Source: Aquimonas sp044377145
GTDB lineage: Bacteria > Pseudomonadota > Gammaproteobacteria > Xanthomonadales > Xanthomonadaceae
Assembly: GCF_044377145.1 (NCBI RefSeq)
Contig: NZ_JBILJQ010000002.1
Coordinates: forward strand, 148,108 to 212,107
DNA length: 64,000 bases
Direction of reading: 5' to 3'
This document shows positions 26,167 through 35,512 of the stretch, in pieces; within the stretch, counting starts at the first letter, position 1; every line of letters begins with the position of its first letter. The notes under the pieces were generated by a model that was not told the origin of the DNA, did no database searches, and was given only the letters and a program-made list of their open reading frames with translations. A program made the position numbers and the translations under genes.

Positions 26167-26900
26167 GCCCTGACCGCGCCGAACGCACTGTCGAAGCCCG
26201 CACCGACGCACTGCGTCTGACCCACCTGCGCTTCAGCTGGCCGGGCGATACGCGGCCAACGGTGGCGATCGATGCGTTCGCGCTGCGCGCGGGTGAGCGG
26301 GTTTTCCTGGCCGGCCCCAGCGGCAGCGGCAAGAGCACCCTGCTGGGTCTGATCGCCGGCACCCTGCGGCCGCAGTCCGGCCAGGTCGCGATTGCAGGCG
26401 TGGATGCGCAGGCGCTGGCGCAGCGCCGCCGCGATGCGCTGCGCGCCGACCACATCGGCGTGATCTTCCAGCAGTTCAACCTGCTGCCGTTTCTGTCCGC
26501 GCTCGACAACGTGCTGCTGTCGGTGCGGTTCTCCAAGCGCCGTGCCCAGCGTGCCGCGGCCCGCGACGGCGGCCCGCGCGCGCAAGCGCTGCGGCTGTTG
26601 ACCGCGCTCGGTCTGCAGGCGGAGCTGATCCAGCGCCCGGCCGCGCAGCTCAGCGTTGGCCAGCAGCAGCGGGTGGCGGCCGCACGCGCTTTGCTTGGCG
26701 CGCCCGAACTGATCCTGGCCGATGAGCCGACCTCGGCGCTGGATGCCGACCGTCGGCGTGAATTCCTCGAACTCCTGCTCGGCGAATGTGCCGCGGCCGG
26801 CAGCGCCCTGCTGTTCGTCAGCCACGATCGCGCGCTGCAGCCCTGGTTCGATCGCAGCGTCGAGCTGCTCAGCCTGCAGCCGCAGGAGGCATCTGTATGA
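26163..26900 (+). CDS. ABC transporter ATP-binding protein of the zrg-type zinc locus
   Basis: 245 residues, start overlapping the zrgA stop by 4 bp. Complete motifs: Walker A GPSGSGKST, Q-loop IFQQFNLLPFL, signature QLSVGQQQRVAAARAL, Walker B LILADEPTSALD and the switch His in VSHDR. The Q-loop and LLPFLSALDNV pattern is LolD/MacB-like, so it pairs with the FtsX-type permease that follows. Homologous ATPase genes sit beside zrgA in other bacteria; the transported species is not proven and may be a protein/metal complex rather than zinc itself. Confidence 0.9.
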   Translation: MSPDRAERTVEARTDALRLTHLRFSWPGDTRPTVAIDAFALRAGERVFLAGPSGSGKSTLLGLIAGTLRPQSGQVAIAGVDAQALAQRRRDALRADHIGVIFQQFNLLPFLSALDNVLLSVRFSKRRAQRAAARDGGPRAQALRLLTALGLQAELIQRPAAQLSVGQQQRVAAARALLGAPELILADEPTSALDADRRREFLELLLGECAAAGSALLFVSHDRALQPWFDRSVELLSLQPQEASV

Positions 26901-28150
26901 GCGCCCTGATGCGGCTGGCCTGGGCCAGCCTGGTCAATCGCCGGTTCACCGCCCTGGTGACGGTGGCCACCATCAGCTTGAGCGTGCTGCTGCTGCTCAG
27001 CGTCGAGCGCCTGCGCAGCGAGGCCCGCGACAGCTTTCTGCGCACGGTCTCGGGCACTGATCTGATCGTCGGCGCGCGCGCGCATCCGGTGCAGCTGATG
27101 CTGTATTCCGTGTTCCACATGGGCGATGCCACCAACAACGTCAGCTGGGCCAGCTATCAGGAGCTGGCGGCGCGCGACGACGTGGCCTGGACGGTGCCGA
27201 TCAGCCTCGGCGATTCGCACCGCGGCTACCGCGTGGTCGGCACCACGCCGGCATTCTTCGAGCACGTGCGCACCGGCGGTGACCGCGCCCTTCGCTTCGA
27301 GCAGGGTCAGGCGTTTGATGGCCTGTTCGAGGCCGTAGTCGGCGCCGAGGTCGCGCAGGCGCTGGGCTATGCAGTTGGCGATCCCATCGTGCTCGCGCAC
27401 GGCACCGGCGCCTTCACGCCCAATCAGCACGACGATCGGCCCTTCACCATCGCCGGCATCCTCGCGCGCACCGGCACGCCGATCGACCAGAGCGTGCACG
27501 TCAGCCTGCAGGCGATCGAGGCGATCCATCTCAACTGGCGCTCGGGAACACGAATCGGCCGCGCGCCGGATGAAATCCCACCCGAACGCCTGCAGCCGCG
27601 CTCGATCACCGCGTTCTTCGTCGGCCTCGAATCGCGCATGGCGACCTTCAACGCCCAGCGCGCGATCAACGAATTCCGCGCCGAGCCGCTGACCGCCTTG
27701 CTGCCCGGCGTGGCCCTGCAGCAGCTGTGGTCGATGCTGGGCATGGTCGAGAAGGCCCTGCTGCTGACCGCCGCCTGCGTGGTCGCGGCCGGGCTGCTGG
27801 GCATGCTGGCCGCGCTGCTCGGCACCCTGAGCGAGCGCCGCCGTGAGATGGCTATCCTGCGCGCGCTGGGCGCCGGGCCCTTGACCGTATCGACCCTGCT
27901 GCTGCTTGAAGCGATGCTGCTGACCGTAGTCGGCGTGCTGCTCGGCCTGCTGCTGCTGCACCTCGGCGCCCTGCTGGCGGCACCGATGATCGAACGCGCC
28001 ACCGGCATCGCGCTCAGCCTCGGCTGGCCCTCGGTCGGCGAACTGAAACTGCTGGCTCTGGTGCTGGGTGCCGGCGCCGGGGTTGGGCTGATCCCTGCCT
28101 TTCTGGCCTATCGCCGCTCGCTGGCCGACGGCATGATGGTTCGCAACTGA
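26897..28150 (+). CDS. FtsX/MacB-type ABC transporter permease of the zrg-type locus
   Basis: 417 residues from ATG 26897, overlapping the ATPase stop (ATGA). Topology is one N-terminal helix (TALVTVATISLSVLLLLSV), a large periplasmic MacB_PCD domain (~45-270; GTDLIVGARAHPVQLMLYSVFHMG, FTIAGILARTGTPIDQSVHVSL) and three C-terminal helices with ERRREMAILRALGAGP, the coupling segment of FtsX permeases. Mechanotransmission-type rather than a pore transporter, so it may drive ZrgA conformational changes or envelope handling. The open frame back to 26786 is not coding. Confidence 0.9.
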   Translation: MSALMRLAWASLVNRRFTALVTVATISLSVLLLLSVERLRSEARDSFLRTVSGTDLIVGARAHPVQLMLYSVFHMGDATNNVSWASYQELAARDDVAWTVPISLGDSHRGYRVVGTTPAFFEHVRTGGDRALRFEQGQAFDGLFEAVVGAEVAQALGYAVGDPIVLAHGTGAFTPNQHDDRPFTIAGILARTGTPIDQSVHVSLQAIEAIHLNWRSGTRIGRAPDEIPPERLQPRSITAFFVGLESRMATFNAQRAINEFRAEPLTALLPGVALQQLWSMLGMVEKALLLTAACVVAAGLLGMLAALLGTLSERRREMAILRALGAGPLTVSTLLLLEAMLLTVVGVLLGLLLLHLGALLAAPMIERATGIALSLGWPSVGELKLLALVLGAGAGVGLIPAFLAYRRSLADGMMVRN

Positions 28151-28190
28151 AGCCGCAGCGCTGCGGCTCCCCACTTTCCGGATACCCGAG

Positions 28191-28667
28191 ATGACCCGCG
28201 TTCTGTGTGCCCTGGTTCTGTCCCTGCTGATCGCCCCGGCCTTCGCCGAAGACCGCACCTTCGACTGGCTCGAACTCATCCCCGAAGAGGAGCTGAAGGC
28301 GCTGCAGGATGCGCCGGTGGTCGATCACGCCGGTGAGCCGGTCGCGCCGGACTACACCGACTCGCAACCGGTGCTGGCGCTGAACGGCGCCGAGGGCAAG
28401 CTGCCCGGCTACATCGTTCCGGTGACCATTACCGAAGACAACAAGATCAGCGAGTTCTTCGTGGTGCCCTACTTCGGCGCCTGCATTCACGTACCGCCGC
28501 CGCCGCCGAACCAGATCGTGTTCGCCAAGCCCGACGAGCCGATCGAAATGACCGAGATCTGGGCCGCCTACTGGGTCTACGGCAAGATCGAAGTCAAGCC
28601 GACCCGCAACAGCGTGGCGCAGTCGTACTACACGATCGACGTGCAGAAAGTGGAGCCCTGGGAGTAG
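28191..28667 (+). CDS. DUF3299 periplasmic protein of the zrg-type locus
   Basis: 158 residues. Signal peptide (LCALVLSLLIAPAFA-ED) and the DUF3299 core FDWLELIPEEELKAL, LPGYIVPVTI, FFVVPYFGACIHVPPPPPNQIVF and AYWVYGKIEV. The conserved Cys-x-His (CIHVP) could ligate metal. DUF3299 proteins regularly accompany zrgA-like operons, which supports membership. It starts 40 bp after the permease stop and ends the run; an intergenic gap and a lipoprotein gene follow. Confidence 0.88.
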   Translation: MTRVLCALVLSLLIAPAFAEDRTFDWLELIPEEELKALQDAPVVDHAGEPVAPDYTDSQPVLALNGAEGKLPGYIVPVTITEDNKISEFFVVPYFGACIHVPPPPPNQIVFAKPDEPIEMTEIWAAYWVYGKIEVKPTRNSVAQSYYTIDVQKVEPWE

Positions 28668-28831
28668 GGACGACCCATTCACCCAGATCGACTTCGGCGC
28701 GCAACTCGTTCTCCTTCGCGGCCATCGACCGGGCGAGTCAGGGTCGAGTTGTGCAGCGGATGACCTTCGGCCCTTACGGCTGAACCCGGCGGCGCCAAAG
28801 GTAGCGGCCTTCCCGCCCGCTGGAGCCGCCC

Positions 28832-30505
28832 ATGCCGCGTTTCGCCTATCGATCTTTCGCGCTCAGCACTGCGCTCAGTCTGGCCTTGGCCGCCTGCGCG
28901 CCGGCGCCCGCGCCGATCGCGACACCTGCCGCTTTCGATGAGGCCACCTCCGCGCGCCGGATCGAGGCGGATCTACGCTTCTTGGCCGACGACCTGCTCG
29001 AAGGCCGCGCCGCGGCCACGCGCGGCTTCGATATCGCCGCGCTGTATGTCGCCGCCGAGTACAGCAAGCTCGGGCTGGAGCCCGCCGGCGACGACGGCAG
29101 CTGGTTCCAGAGCGTGCCGCTGATCGAGGCCCAGCGTGTGCCCGGCGCCGCCGAACTGAAACTGACCGGCACCGGCGCACTTGAAGGCCGCAGCGAAACC
29201 TTCGAGTTCCAGGTCGACTTCCTGCCTGGCATCAACTTCAACGCCAATACCCACTCGGTGGAAGCGCCACTGGTGTTTGTCGGCCAGGGCGTGGTGGCGC
29301 CGGAGTTCGAGCACGACGACTTCCGCGGCATCGATCTGCGCGGCAAGGTGGCGGTGGTGTTGTCGGGCGCGCCGGAGCGTTTCCCGAATGACGAGCGCGC
29401 GTACTACAGCTCGGGCATCGTCAAGAGCGCGACCCTGGTCGAGCGCGGCGCGGTCGGGGTGATCTACCTCGGCGATCCCGAGCGTGAGGCGAAATCGCCG
29501 TGGGCGCGCGGCGCCCGCAACTGGCTGGTGCCCGGCATGCGCCTGCGCGGCGACGATGGCAAGGCCGTCGACAGTTTCCCCGAACTCACCGCTAGCGCGA
29601 GCCTGGGCGCGCATGCCGCAGCACGGGTGTTCGCCGGCAGCGCGATGGAGGCCGACGAGGTGTTCGCGCGGCTCAAACGCGGCGAGCTCAGCGCGTTCGA
29701 ACTGCCGTGGCGGGTGCGCCTGGCCGGCCAGACCCGTCAGCATTCGGTGACCAGCCGCAACGTGGTCGGCCGCCTGCCCGGCACCGATCCTCAGCGCGCG
29801 GCCGAGCATGTGGTGCTGACCGCGCATCTGGACCACGTCGGCATCGGCGCGCCGGTCGAGGGCGACAACATCTACAACGGCGCCTTCGACAACGCGCTCG
29901 GCACCTCGATCCTGATCGAGGCCGCACGCCTCGCGGTGGCGCAGCCGCGTCCGCAGCGCTCGCAGCTGTTCATCGCCCTGACCGCCGAGGAAAAGGGCCT
30001 GCTCGGCGCCGAGTACTTCGCGCGCTGGCCGACCGTGGCCAAGGACGGCATCGTTGCCAACGTGAACATGGACATGCCGGTGATGTTGACTGACCTGCGC
30101 GACGTGATGCCGATCGGGGTCGAGAACAGCAGCCTGGCGCCGATCGTCAAACAGGTCGCCGCCGAGCTCGGCATCGAGCTGTCGGCAGACCCGAGGCCGG
30201 AGGAAGTCGTGTTCGTGCGCAGCGACCAGTACGCCTTCATCCGCCAGGGTGTGCCGGCGGTCTACATGGATGGCGGCGTGGTCGCACGCGATCCGGCCGT
30301 GAACGGGCTCGATCAGCTCGACGAGTTCCTGCGCCAGCGCTACCACCAGCCGAACGACGATGCGAACCAACCGATCCATTACCCGAGCGCGGCGCGGCTG
30401 GCGCGGCTGAATCAGGTGGTCGCAGCGCGCGTCGCCGATGCCGCCGACCGCCCGCGCTGGAACGAGGGCAATTTCTTCGGGACGCGCTTTGCCGCCGGCA
30501 AGTAG
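28832..30505 (+). CDS. M28 family zinc metallopeptidase, predicted lipoprotein
   Basis: 557 residues, ATG at 28832 with CTGGAG upstream. N-terminus with a lipobox-like LALAACAP, so likely lipid-anchored. A PA domain is inserted at ~130-260 (DFRGIDLRGKVAVVL). The M28 catalytic core starts ~285: VLTAHLDHVGIG (His/Asp zinc site), IYNGAFDNALGTS (second Asp), ALTAEEKGLLGAEYFAR (catalytic Glu-Glu), NVNMDMP (Asp) and RYHQPNDD (last His). It cleaves N-terminal residues from peptides, outside the cytoplasm. Alone between the zinc locus and glmU. Confidence 0.93.
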   Translation: MPRFAYRSFALSTALSLALAACAPAPAPIATPAAFDEATSARRIEADLRFLADDLLEGRAAATRGFDIAALYVAAEYSKLGLEPAGDDGSWFQSVPLIEAQRVPGAAELKLTGTGALEGRSETFEFQVDFLPGINFNANTHSVEAPLVFVGQGVVAPEFEHDDFRGIDLRGKVAVVLSGAPERFPNDERAYYSSGIVKSATLVERGAVGVIYLGDPEREAKSPWARGARNWLVPGMRLRGDDGKAVDSFPELTASASLGAHAAARVFAGSAMEADEVFARLKRGELSAFELPWRVRLAGQTRQHSVTSRNVVGRLPGTDPQRAAEHVVLTAHLDHVGIGAPVEGDNIYNGAFDNALGTSILIEAARLAVAQPRPQRSQLFIALTAEEKGLLGAEYFARWPTVAKDGIVANVNMDMPVMLTDLRDVMPIGVENSSLAPIVKQVAAELGIELSADPRPEEVVFVRSDQYAFIRQGVPAVYMDGGVVARDPAVNGLDQLDEFLRQRYHQPNDDANQPIHYPSAARLARLNQVVAARVADAADRPRWNEGNFFGTRFAAGK

Positions 30506-30583
30506 GCGCCTCACGCGCTGACGCTGGCCGCGGCCGCGATCTGCGGCGATCATGCGGGCCTTGCCCGCCCGGATGATCGCCGT

Positions 30584-31972
30584 ATGCCCCACGCCAGCCA
30601 GCCTGCTGCACCCCTGCATGTCCTGATCCTCGCTGCCGGCGAAGGCAAGCGCATGCGTTCGCGCAAGCCCAAGGTGCTGATGCCGGTCGCCGGCCGGCCG
30701 ATGCTGGCGCACGTGATCGAGGCCGCGCGCGCGCTTGAGCCGGCCGCGATCCACATCGTCTACGGCCATGCCGGTGAGCAGGTGCGCGCCGCCTTCGCCG
30801 ATCAGGCCGATCTGTCCTGGGTCGAGCAGACCGAACGCCGCGGCACCGGCCATGCAGTGCAGCAGGCCCTGCCGGTGCTGCCTGAGCACGGCCGCGTGCT
30901 GGTGCTGTACGGCGATGTGCCCTTGATCCGTGTCGACACCCTGCGCGCCCTGCTGCAGGCCGATGCGACGCTGGCGGTGCTTGGCGCCGAGCTGGATGAC
31001 CCCAGCGGCTACGGCCGTCTGCTGCTGGATGCGCAGGGCCGGGTCGAGGCGATCGTTGAGCACAAGGACGCCAGCGCCGAGCAGCGTGCGGTGCGCTGGA
31101 TCAACACCGGCCTGATCGTCTGCGACATCGGCCGTCTGCGCGGCTGGCTGGCCGAGATCCGCGCCGACAACGCCCAGGGCGAGTACTACCTGACCGACAT
31201 CTTCGCCCTGGCCGCGCGTGATGCGTCCAAGGCCGACTGCGTCGCCGCAGGCGAGGCCAGCGAGAGCTTCGGCGCCAACGATCCGATCCAGCTGGCCGAC
31301 CTCGAACGCCTGTATCGGCAGCGCGAGGCACGCGCGCTGATGCTCGCCGGCGTGCGTCTGGCCGACCCAACCCGCATCGACGTGCGTGGCCGTGTGCAGG
31401 CCGGTTCGGATGTCGAAATCGACATCGACGTGATCCTCGAGGGCGAGGTCAGCCTGCTCGATGGCGTTTCAATCGGCCCGTTCTGCCGCATCCGCAATTC
31501 GAGCCTGGCCGCCGGCACGGTGGTACTCGGCCACTGCGAGCTCGACGGCGTGATCACCGAGGGGCCCTGCACGATCGGCCCGTTCGCGCGCCTGCGCCCG
31601 GGCACCCGGCTGGCCGAGGGCGTGCACGTCGGCAACTTCGTCGAAACCAAGAATGCGCGGCTCGGCCAAGGCAGCAAGGCCAATCACCTGAGCTACCTGG
31701 GCGACGCCGACATCGGTGCCAAGGTGAACATCGGCGCCGGCACCATCACCTGCAACTACGACGGCGCCCACAAGCACCGCACGGTCATCGAGGACGGTGC
31801 CTTTATCGGCTCGAACTCGTCCCTGGTGGCGCCGGTGACGGTCGGCGCAAACGCCACCCTCGGCGCCGGCAGCACCCTGACCCGCGAGGCCCCGGCGGGT
31901 CAACTGACCATCGCACGTGCGCGCCAGCAGAGCTTTGCGGACTGGAAGCGGCCGGTGAAAGCGCGCGAGTAG
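30584..31972 (+). CDS. glmU: GlmU, bifunctional UDP-GlcNAc pyrophosphorylase / GlcN-1-P acetyltransferase
   Basis: 462 residues, the usual length. N-terminal nucleotidyltransferase with LAAGEGKRMRSRKPKVL, ERRGTGHAVQQAL, YGDVPLI and the EYYLTDIFALA block; the C-terminal left-handed beta-helix of hexapeptide repeats includes IGPFARLRPGT, GNFVETKNA and the catalytic/CoA part SYLGDADIGAKVNIGAGTITCNYDG. It makes UDP-GlcNAc for peptidoglycan and LPS in the cytoplasm. Monocistronic here; a GC-rich hairpin at 32051-32077 follows. Confidence 0.98.
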   Translation: MPHASQPAAPLHVLILAAGEGKRMRSRKPKVLMPVAGRPMLAHVIEAARALEPAAIHIVYGHAGEQVRAAFADQADLSWVEQTERRGTGHAVQQALPVLPEHGRVLVLYGDVPLIRVDTLRALLQADATLAVLGAELDDPSGYGRLLLDAQGRVEAIVEHKDASAEQRAVRWINTGLIVCDIGRLRGWLAEIRADNAQGEYYLTDIFALAARDASKADCVAAGEASESFGANDPIQLADLERLYRQREARALMLAGVRLADPTRIDVRGRVQAGSDVEIDIDVILEGEVSLLDGVSIGPFCRIRNSSLAAGTVVLGHCELDGVITEGPCTIGPFARLRPGTRLAEGVHVGNFVETKNARLGQGSKANHLSYLGDADIGAKVNIGAGTITCNYDGAHKHRTVIEDGAFIGSNSSLVAPVTVGANATLGAGSTLTREAPAGQLTIARARQQSFADWKRPVKARE

Positions 31973-32050
31973 CAGGCTCTCGGAGTTTCGCCGGCCGAAC
32001 TGCGAAACAGCCGCCCGGCCACGGCCGCGATCAAGGGATCAAGGGATCAA

Positions 32051-32077
32051 GCGGACCCGGTGCCGCCACGGGTCCGC
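32051..32077 (+). terminator. Hairpin downstream of glmU
   Basis: GCGGACCCG (32051-32059) pairs with CGGGTCCGC (32069-32077) around a 9-nt loop, 78 bp after the glmU stop. No clear U-tract. Just upstream, GATCAAGG occurs as short tandem repeats. Confidence 0.45.
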
Positions 32078-32142
32078 GCGTGACTCCACGCGATTTGCCG
32101 CGGCTGCCAGCGAGACGGGACAGGACTGGGCTGCCGCAGACC

Positions 32143-32175
32143 ATGCCCGCGGTCGCTTCGGGCGACCGCGGGCAT
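32143..32175 (-). terminator. Terminator hairpin after the propeller/PPC protein gene
   Basis: A perfect 14-bp stem, ATGCCCGCGGTCGC (32143-32156) with its complement at 32162-32175, around a TTCGG loop, 22 bp past the stop at 32198. UUCG-type loops are very stable. Confidence 0.65.
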
Positions 32176-32197
32176 CCACTCGAGTGCGTGAGCAGGT

Positions 32198-35100
32198 TTA
32201 CGGCCGCGGGAACAGGTACTGCACGTTGTAGGTGCCGCTGCCGGAGTAGGAGCGGACCTGCAGCGCGTAATAGCCGGCCGTGCCGCTGTAGTTGATCGAC
32301 TCGGTCGACGTCGGCCCGGTGCTGCTGGCGACGGTGTCCCATGAGGTGCCGTTCCACTTGAGCAGAGTCAGATCGAAGTCCGCATTCGACGGGCCGGTCA
32401 GCCGGGCCTGGTAGGTGCCGGTGCCGCCCTGCGCATAGCCCGGCGAACTGGGCACGCTTGCGGCAGCTCCGTTGGTGAGGGTGCCACTCTGCGACAGCCA
32501 GTTGCCGGTGGATGCGGTGCCGGTGAAGCCTTGTCCGGTCACGTTCGCGCCGTTCACGCTCACGCTGCGACTGGCCGGCGAGAAGGTGTAGCCACTGAGC
32601 GACGGGGTCAACGTATAGGAGCCGTTGTTCAGGCCCGTAAACGTGTAGGCGCCGCTGCTGTTGGTGCTGGCCGAGCTGCGCCCATTGCTGACACTGACTC
32701 CGCTGATTGCCGCACCGGCGCTGGTGGTGATGGTGCCGGAGACCGAGTAGCTGGTCGCCGCGGCGGTGCCGGTGAAACCCTGACCCGTGACGTTCGCGCC
32801 GTTCACACTCACGCTGCGAGTGGCGGGCGAGAAGCTGTAGCCACTCAGCGACGGGGTCAGCGTGTAGCTGCCGTTGTTCAGGCCCGTAAACGTGTAGGCG
32901 CCATTGCTGTTGGTGCTGACCGTGCTGCTGCCATTGCTGACACTGACTCCGCTGATCGCCGCACCGGCGCTGGTGGTGATGGTGCCGGAGACCGAGTAGG
33001 TGCTCGCCGCAGCGGTGCCGGTGAAGCTCTGCCCCGTCACGTTCGCCCCATTCACGCTCACGCTCCGATTGGCCGGCGAAAAGCTGTAGCCACTGAGCGA
33101 CGGGGTCAGCGTGTAGCTGCCGTTGTTCAGGCCGGTAAACGTGTAGGCGCCGCTGCTGTTGGTGCTGACCGTGCTGCTGCCATTGCTGACACTGACTCCG
33201 CTGATCGCCGCACCGGCGCTGGTGGTGATGGTGCCGGAGACCGAGTAGGTGCTGCTGCCGCTGCTGAGCGTGGTCTGCCAGGCGCCGCGGCCGTAGGTGC
33301 CGGCGGTCAGCACGTGCGGCGAGTCGTCGATTTCCAGGTCGCTGATCACCAGACCCGCCGGCATGCCCTGAGAGAAGGGGGCGAAGTTGGCGCCGCTGTC
33401 CAGGCTCTCGTACACGCCGATGTCGGTGCCTACGAACACCCGCTGCAGGTTGCGGGGATCGATCACGACGGTGTTGGCGGGGATGCTGGGCAAACCGGAC
33501 CCGACCGCAGTCCAGGCGCCACCGCCGCTGGTGGTGAGATAGAGCTTGGCGCCGCTGAAGCTGGCGCGGGTGAGGAAGGCGCGGCTGCCATTGGTCGGGT
33601 CGATGGCGACGTCGGAGATTCGACCCGCGGGCAGGCTGCCGCTCACATCTGCCACATTGGTGCTGGCACCGTTTGCGCTGTAGTAGATCTGGCCGCTGTC
33701 GGTGCCGGCGTAGACGTGCACAGTGCTGCCGATCCGCTTGGCGGTGATCACGCTGACGGTGCCGGAGACGCGCGGGCTGACGTTGGTCCAGCTCATGGTG
33801 CTGGCGTTGGCAGACGCGCGCGAGACGTAAAAGCCGCCCACGAAGTGCAAGCCGCCGGCGACATCGACGGGCGTGACCCAGGGGAAACCGCCACCGGTGA
33901 GGCCGCTGCTGCCGGCGCCGGCGAAGGTGCCCGGGGCCCCGGATTGCGTCGAGCGGTAGATCGACGGGCGTGCGCTGGCGCCACTGCCGCTGGGGTAGCC
34001 GTTCTGGAACACGATCGCCGCGTTGGTTTCGTCGATGGCGTTCATGAAGCCGTCGCCGTTGACAACGGTCAGGTCCCACAGGTTCGAAGTGGTGCGCCTG
34101 GCCGAGGAGTTGTCCTGGGCGCCGCCGTAGACGATGTTCGGATCGGTCGGATGCACCACGATGTCGTAGTACTGGGTGATGTTGAGATTGGCGTTCATGT
34201 TCACCCAGCTGATGGCGCTGTCGTCGGTGCGCCAGAGCCCGCCGTCGCCGCCGATCCAGACGCGATTGGCAAGATTGGTCGAATAGCGAACGGCATGGGT
34301 GTCCTGATGGACCTGCTGCGAGATACCCCATTGGTTTGTCAGTGTGGTGAACGAACTGCCGCCATTGGTCGAGCGGCGCGGGCGGATGGCGCCGACGATC
34401 AGCGTCTGTGGATCGGTCGGATTCACATCCAGCGACAGGTTGTAGGTGCACTGGCCGTCGCAGGCGGTCGTGCTGACCGTGTTCCAGCTGCCGCCGCCGT
34501 TGTCGGAGCGGTACAGCGTGGTGTTGGTGAGCGCATAGATCACCTGCACATTGCTGCGCGCCACCGCCAGGCGCATTCGACTGGCGGTGTTCGCCGCGCC
34601 GAGCAGGGTCCAGCTGGCGCCACCGTTGTCGGAGCGGTACACACCGCTGCCCGGGGCGCTGGCATAGACGGTGCTGGTGCCGGCAATCGCCACCAGATCC
34701 TCGACCTTGCGGTCCATCACCTCGGTCCAGGTCGCACCCTTGTCGGTGGAGCGGTAGATGCCGCCGTTGGCGTCACCACCCTGATTGCAGCGATCGCCGA
34801 AACCCGCGGCCAGCACCACGTTGGCGTTGTTGGCCTGGGTGACCAGCGAGGTGATGGTCGACAGCCGCATGCCATTGTTGCGCGGCGACCAGTTGAGGCC
34901 GCCATCGGAGCTGAAGAACACGCCGTCGCTCAGGTAGCCCGAGCAGTCGCCATCGAAACGGTCGCCGGTGCCGGCCCAGACGTTGTCGGGGCTGCCAGTC
35001 TCGACGTGCAGGGCGCTGATCGACTGCGAACCCACATCGACAAAGGTTGGTGTCCAGCTGACGCCGGCGTTGGTGGTCTTCCACACGCCGCCGTTGGCAG

Positions 35101-35512
35101 CGCCGATGAAGACGATGCTGTCGTTGGTCGGATGCGGGGTTACCGCATTGATGCGGCCCGACACCCGACCCATCGCCCAGTTGCCCATCTTCATGGAAGA
35201 AGGGCCGAGTTCACGCCAAGGCTCGGCCTGCGAGCGGATGCCCATCTCCGCCTGCTGCACCAACTGGCGGCGCATCACCGACAGCGAGGAGCGACGCTGG
35301 TCGGCGGCGCTCGCGTTGTCTTTCAGGTCGCGCGACTCGATCCACCAGCGTCGACGCTGTTCGATCTGCCACGACTCGCCTTGCGACTTGTCGCCCTGCG
35401 TGGCGGGGGCGCGCGCGCCGTCCACGTCGGATTGTTGAGCTTTGATCGTGCCCGGCGCAGCCAGCGCCCCGACGACAACCAGACAAGCCAGTCCCAGATA
35501 GCTCGGTCTCAT
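32198..35512 (-). CDS. Large exported BNR/sortilin-like beta-propeller protein with Ig-like repeats and C-terminal PPC-like domain
   Basis: 1104 residues from the ATG complementary to 35510-35512 (a GTG directly before it is also possible); CTGGAG lies just upstream. Signal peptide ends near IKAQ. Residues ~70-750 are sialidase/VPS10-type blades with repeated STDKGATWT, SDNGGASWT, SSDGGLNWS (Asp-box-like S-x-D-x-G-x-x-W). Next come three near-identical 83-residue carboxypeptidase-regulatory-like repeats (SGTITTSAGAAISGVSVSNG...). Last is a domain ending SYSGSGTYNVQYLFPRP, which also ends the neighbouring trypsin-like protein. Likely secreted; enzymatic activity, if any, unknown. A glycoside-hydrolase-like role is possible. 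Confidence 0.85.
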   Translation of the reverse strand: MRPSYLGLACLVVVGALAAPGTIKAQQSDVDGARAPATQGDKSQGESWQIEQRRRWWIESRDLKDNASAADQRRSSLSVMRRQLVQQAEMGIRSQAEPWRELGPSSMKMGNWAMGRVSGRINAVTPHPTNDSIVFIGAANGGVWKTTNAGVSWTPTFVDVGSQSISALHVETGSPDNVWAGTGDRFDGDCSGYLSDGVFFSSDGGLNWSPRNNGMRLSTITSLVTQANNANVVLAAGFGDRCNQGGDANGGIYRSTDKGATWTEVMDRKVEDLVAIAGTSTVYASAPGSGVYRSDNGGASWTLLGAANTASRMRLAVARSNVQVIYALTNTTLYRSDNGGGSWNTVSTTACDGQCTYNLSLDVNPTDPQTLIVGAIRPRRSTNGGSSFTTLTNQWGISQQVHQDTHAVRYSTNLANRVWIGGDGGLWRTDDSAISWVNMNANLNITQYYDIVVHPTDPNIVYGGAQDNSSARRTTSNLWDLTVVNGDGFMNAIDETNAAIVFQNGYPSGSGASARPSIYRSTQSGAPGTFAGAGSSGLTGGGFPWVTPVDVAGGLHFVGGFYVSRASANASTMSWTNVSPRVSGTVSVITAKRIGSTVHVYAGTDSGQIYYSANGASTNVADVSGSLPAGRISDVAIDPTNGSRAFLTRASFSGAKLYLTTSGGGAWTAVGSGLPSIPANTVVIDPRNLQRVFVGTDIGVYESLDSGANFAPFSQGMPAGLVISDLEIDDSPHVLTAGTYGRGAWQTTLSSGSSTYSVSGTITTSAGAAISGVSVSNGSSTVSTNSSGAYTFTGLNNGSYTLTPSLSGYSFSPANRSVSVNGANVTGQSFTGTAAASTYSVSGTITTSAGAAISGVSVSNGSSTVSTNSNGAYTFTGLNNGSYTLTPSLSGYSFSPATRSVSVNGANVTGQGFTGTAAATSYSVSGTITTSAGAAISGVSVSNGRSSASTNSSGAYTFTGLNNGSYTLTPSLSGYTFSPASRSVSVNGANVTGQGFTGTASTGNWLSQSGTLTNGAAASVPSSPGYAQGGTGTYQARLTGPSNADFDLTLLKWNGTSWDTVASSTGPTSTESINYSGTAGYYALQVRSYSGSGTYNVQYLFPRP
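32520..33266 (-). repeat. Three tandem 249-bp coding repeats
   Basis: The segment CTGGTGGTGATGGTGCC begins at 32721, 32970 and 33219, an exact 249-bp period (83 codons), and the three units differ at only a few bases. They encode the SVSGTITTSAG... repeats of the propeller protein. Near-identity suggests recent duplication or gene conversion. Confidence 0.9.

Noticed and set aside
26099..28279. 726-codon minus-strand ORF
   Set aside because: Antisense to the ABC ATPase and permease genes; composition rich in Arg/Gln/His, no motif.
28973..31063. 696-codon minus-strand ORF
   Set aside because: Antisense to the M28 peptidase and glmU genes.
32520..33266. Possible CRISPR-like array (regular repeats)
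   Set aside because: Repeats are 249 bp, in frame and protein-coding, without short spacers.
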